NCBI GenBank assembly: GCA_038216175.1
Contig: JBBQQG010000161.1
Location: 1-6,949, forward strand
Direction of reading: 5' to 3'
Origin: JBBQQG01 sp038216175
GTDB lineage: Bacteria > Patescibacteriota > Saccharimonadia > Saccharimonadales > OMJO01
DNA length: 6,949 bases
The notes under the pieces are model-generated. The model worked only from the letters and a program-made list of their open reading frames with translations, ran no database searches and was not told where the DNA came from. Positions 6,480 through 6,949 of the stretch are shown here, piece after piece. A program made the position numbers and the translations under genes. The stretch's first letter is position 1; the number at the start of each line of letters is the position of its first letter.

Positions 6480-6605
6480 ATGGTGGTGGCCGTACAGTCC
6501 AACGAGCCGATTACGGCGATTGTTCCGGCTCGGTCAGCGTCATCCACCAGCCATCGGAATGGCGGTACTAGTCGATCGGGTCCAGCGGAGGAGCCTATGC
6601 TGGAG
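6480..6605 (+). CDS. Possible first coding exon of a further gene (42 codons)
   Basis: I do not recognise the protein. The ATG sits in an ideal Kozak setting (gggaccATGg). The frame reads MVVAVQSNEPITAIVPARSA, then a Ser/Gly/Arg-rich stretch (SSTSHRNGGTSRSGPAEEP) ending MLE at a possible donor GAG|gtagag. Without splicing it would stop at 6645-6647. The GC- and CpG-rich composition differs from the introns nearby. The peptide looks like the disordered N-terminus of a longer protein. The TGTC repeat downstream would then be in its first intron, and the rest of the gene is outside the window. Confidence 0.4.
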
Positions 6606-6669
6606 GTAGAGAATTCCCATGTAACATACACGTGTTATAGCCTATAGGTTTAGGACTGAGTCAAGACCA

Positions 6670-6900
<231 letters not shown>

Positions 6901-6949
6901 TTATCTGCATGTGCCTGCCTACCTCCTTTACTACTGGTGACTGAATGTT

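Noticed and set aside
6338..6631. Minus-strand open frame of 97 codons
   Set aside because: No recognisable domain; it lies opposite the GC-rich patch where the plus strand has the better start context.

Overview
The window is animal nuclear DNA, probably from an invertebrate or early-branching metazoan. The genes are split by GT-AG introns of about 65 to 800 bases, and the introns and spacers are AT-rich and hold simple repeats and foldback elements. No operons, ribosome binding sites or prokaryotic features are seen. The polycystin-2 and PANTS (C22orf39) families, with their animal-type coiled coil and splice structure, point to Metazoa; I cannot name the species.

Layout, all genes on the plus strand. 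(1) 1-346 is intron of the first gene and carries two repeats: one arm of a foldback family also found at 5028-5454, and a separate element with 25-bp perfect inverted ends. (2) 353-3070 is the 3' half of a polycystin-2 (PKD2/PKD2L) channel gene in five exons. It runs from just before S4, through S5, the pore and S6, to the C-terminal coiled coil and stop. All splice phases agree. Its EF-hand loop has lost the calcium ligands, and the long linker before the coiled coil is missing. (3) 3690-4722 is a complete five-exon gene for a 133-residue PANTS/C22orf39 (DUF3128) homologue with a clear twin CX9C pattern. (4) 5028-5454 is a palindromic MITE-like element downstream of it. (5) 5574-6135 is a possible four-exon gene for a 91-residue unrecognised protein whose N-terminus resembles a mitochondrial presequence; it rests only on splice-phase agreement. 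(6) 6373-6610 is a GC- and CpG-richer patch with ETS-like and CRE-like sites, then an ATG in an ideal Kozak context. It is best read as the promoter and first coding exon of another gene that leaves the window. (7) 6670-6900 is a TGTC microsatellite, probably in that gene's first intron.

The genes do not form an obvious pathway. PKD2 is a membrane cation channel, PANTS is a small twin-cysteine protein, and the last two are unknown. The best leads are the divergent C-terminal tail of the polycystin, the twin CX9C reading of PANTS, the uncharacterised small gene at 5574-6135, and the two foldback element families.
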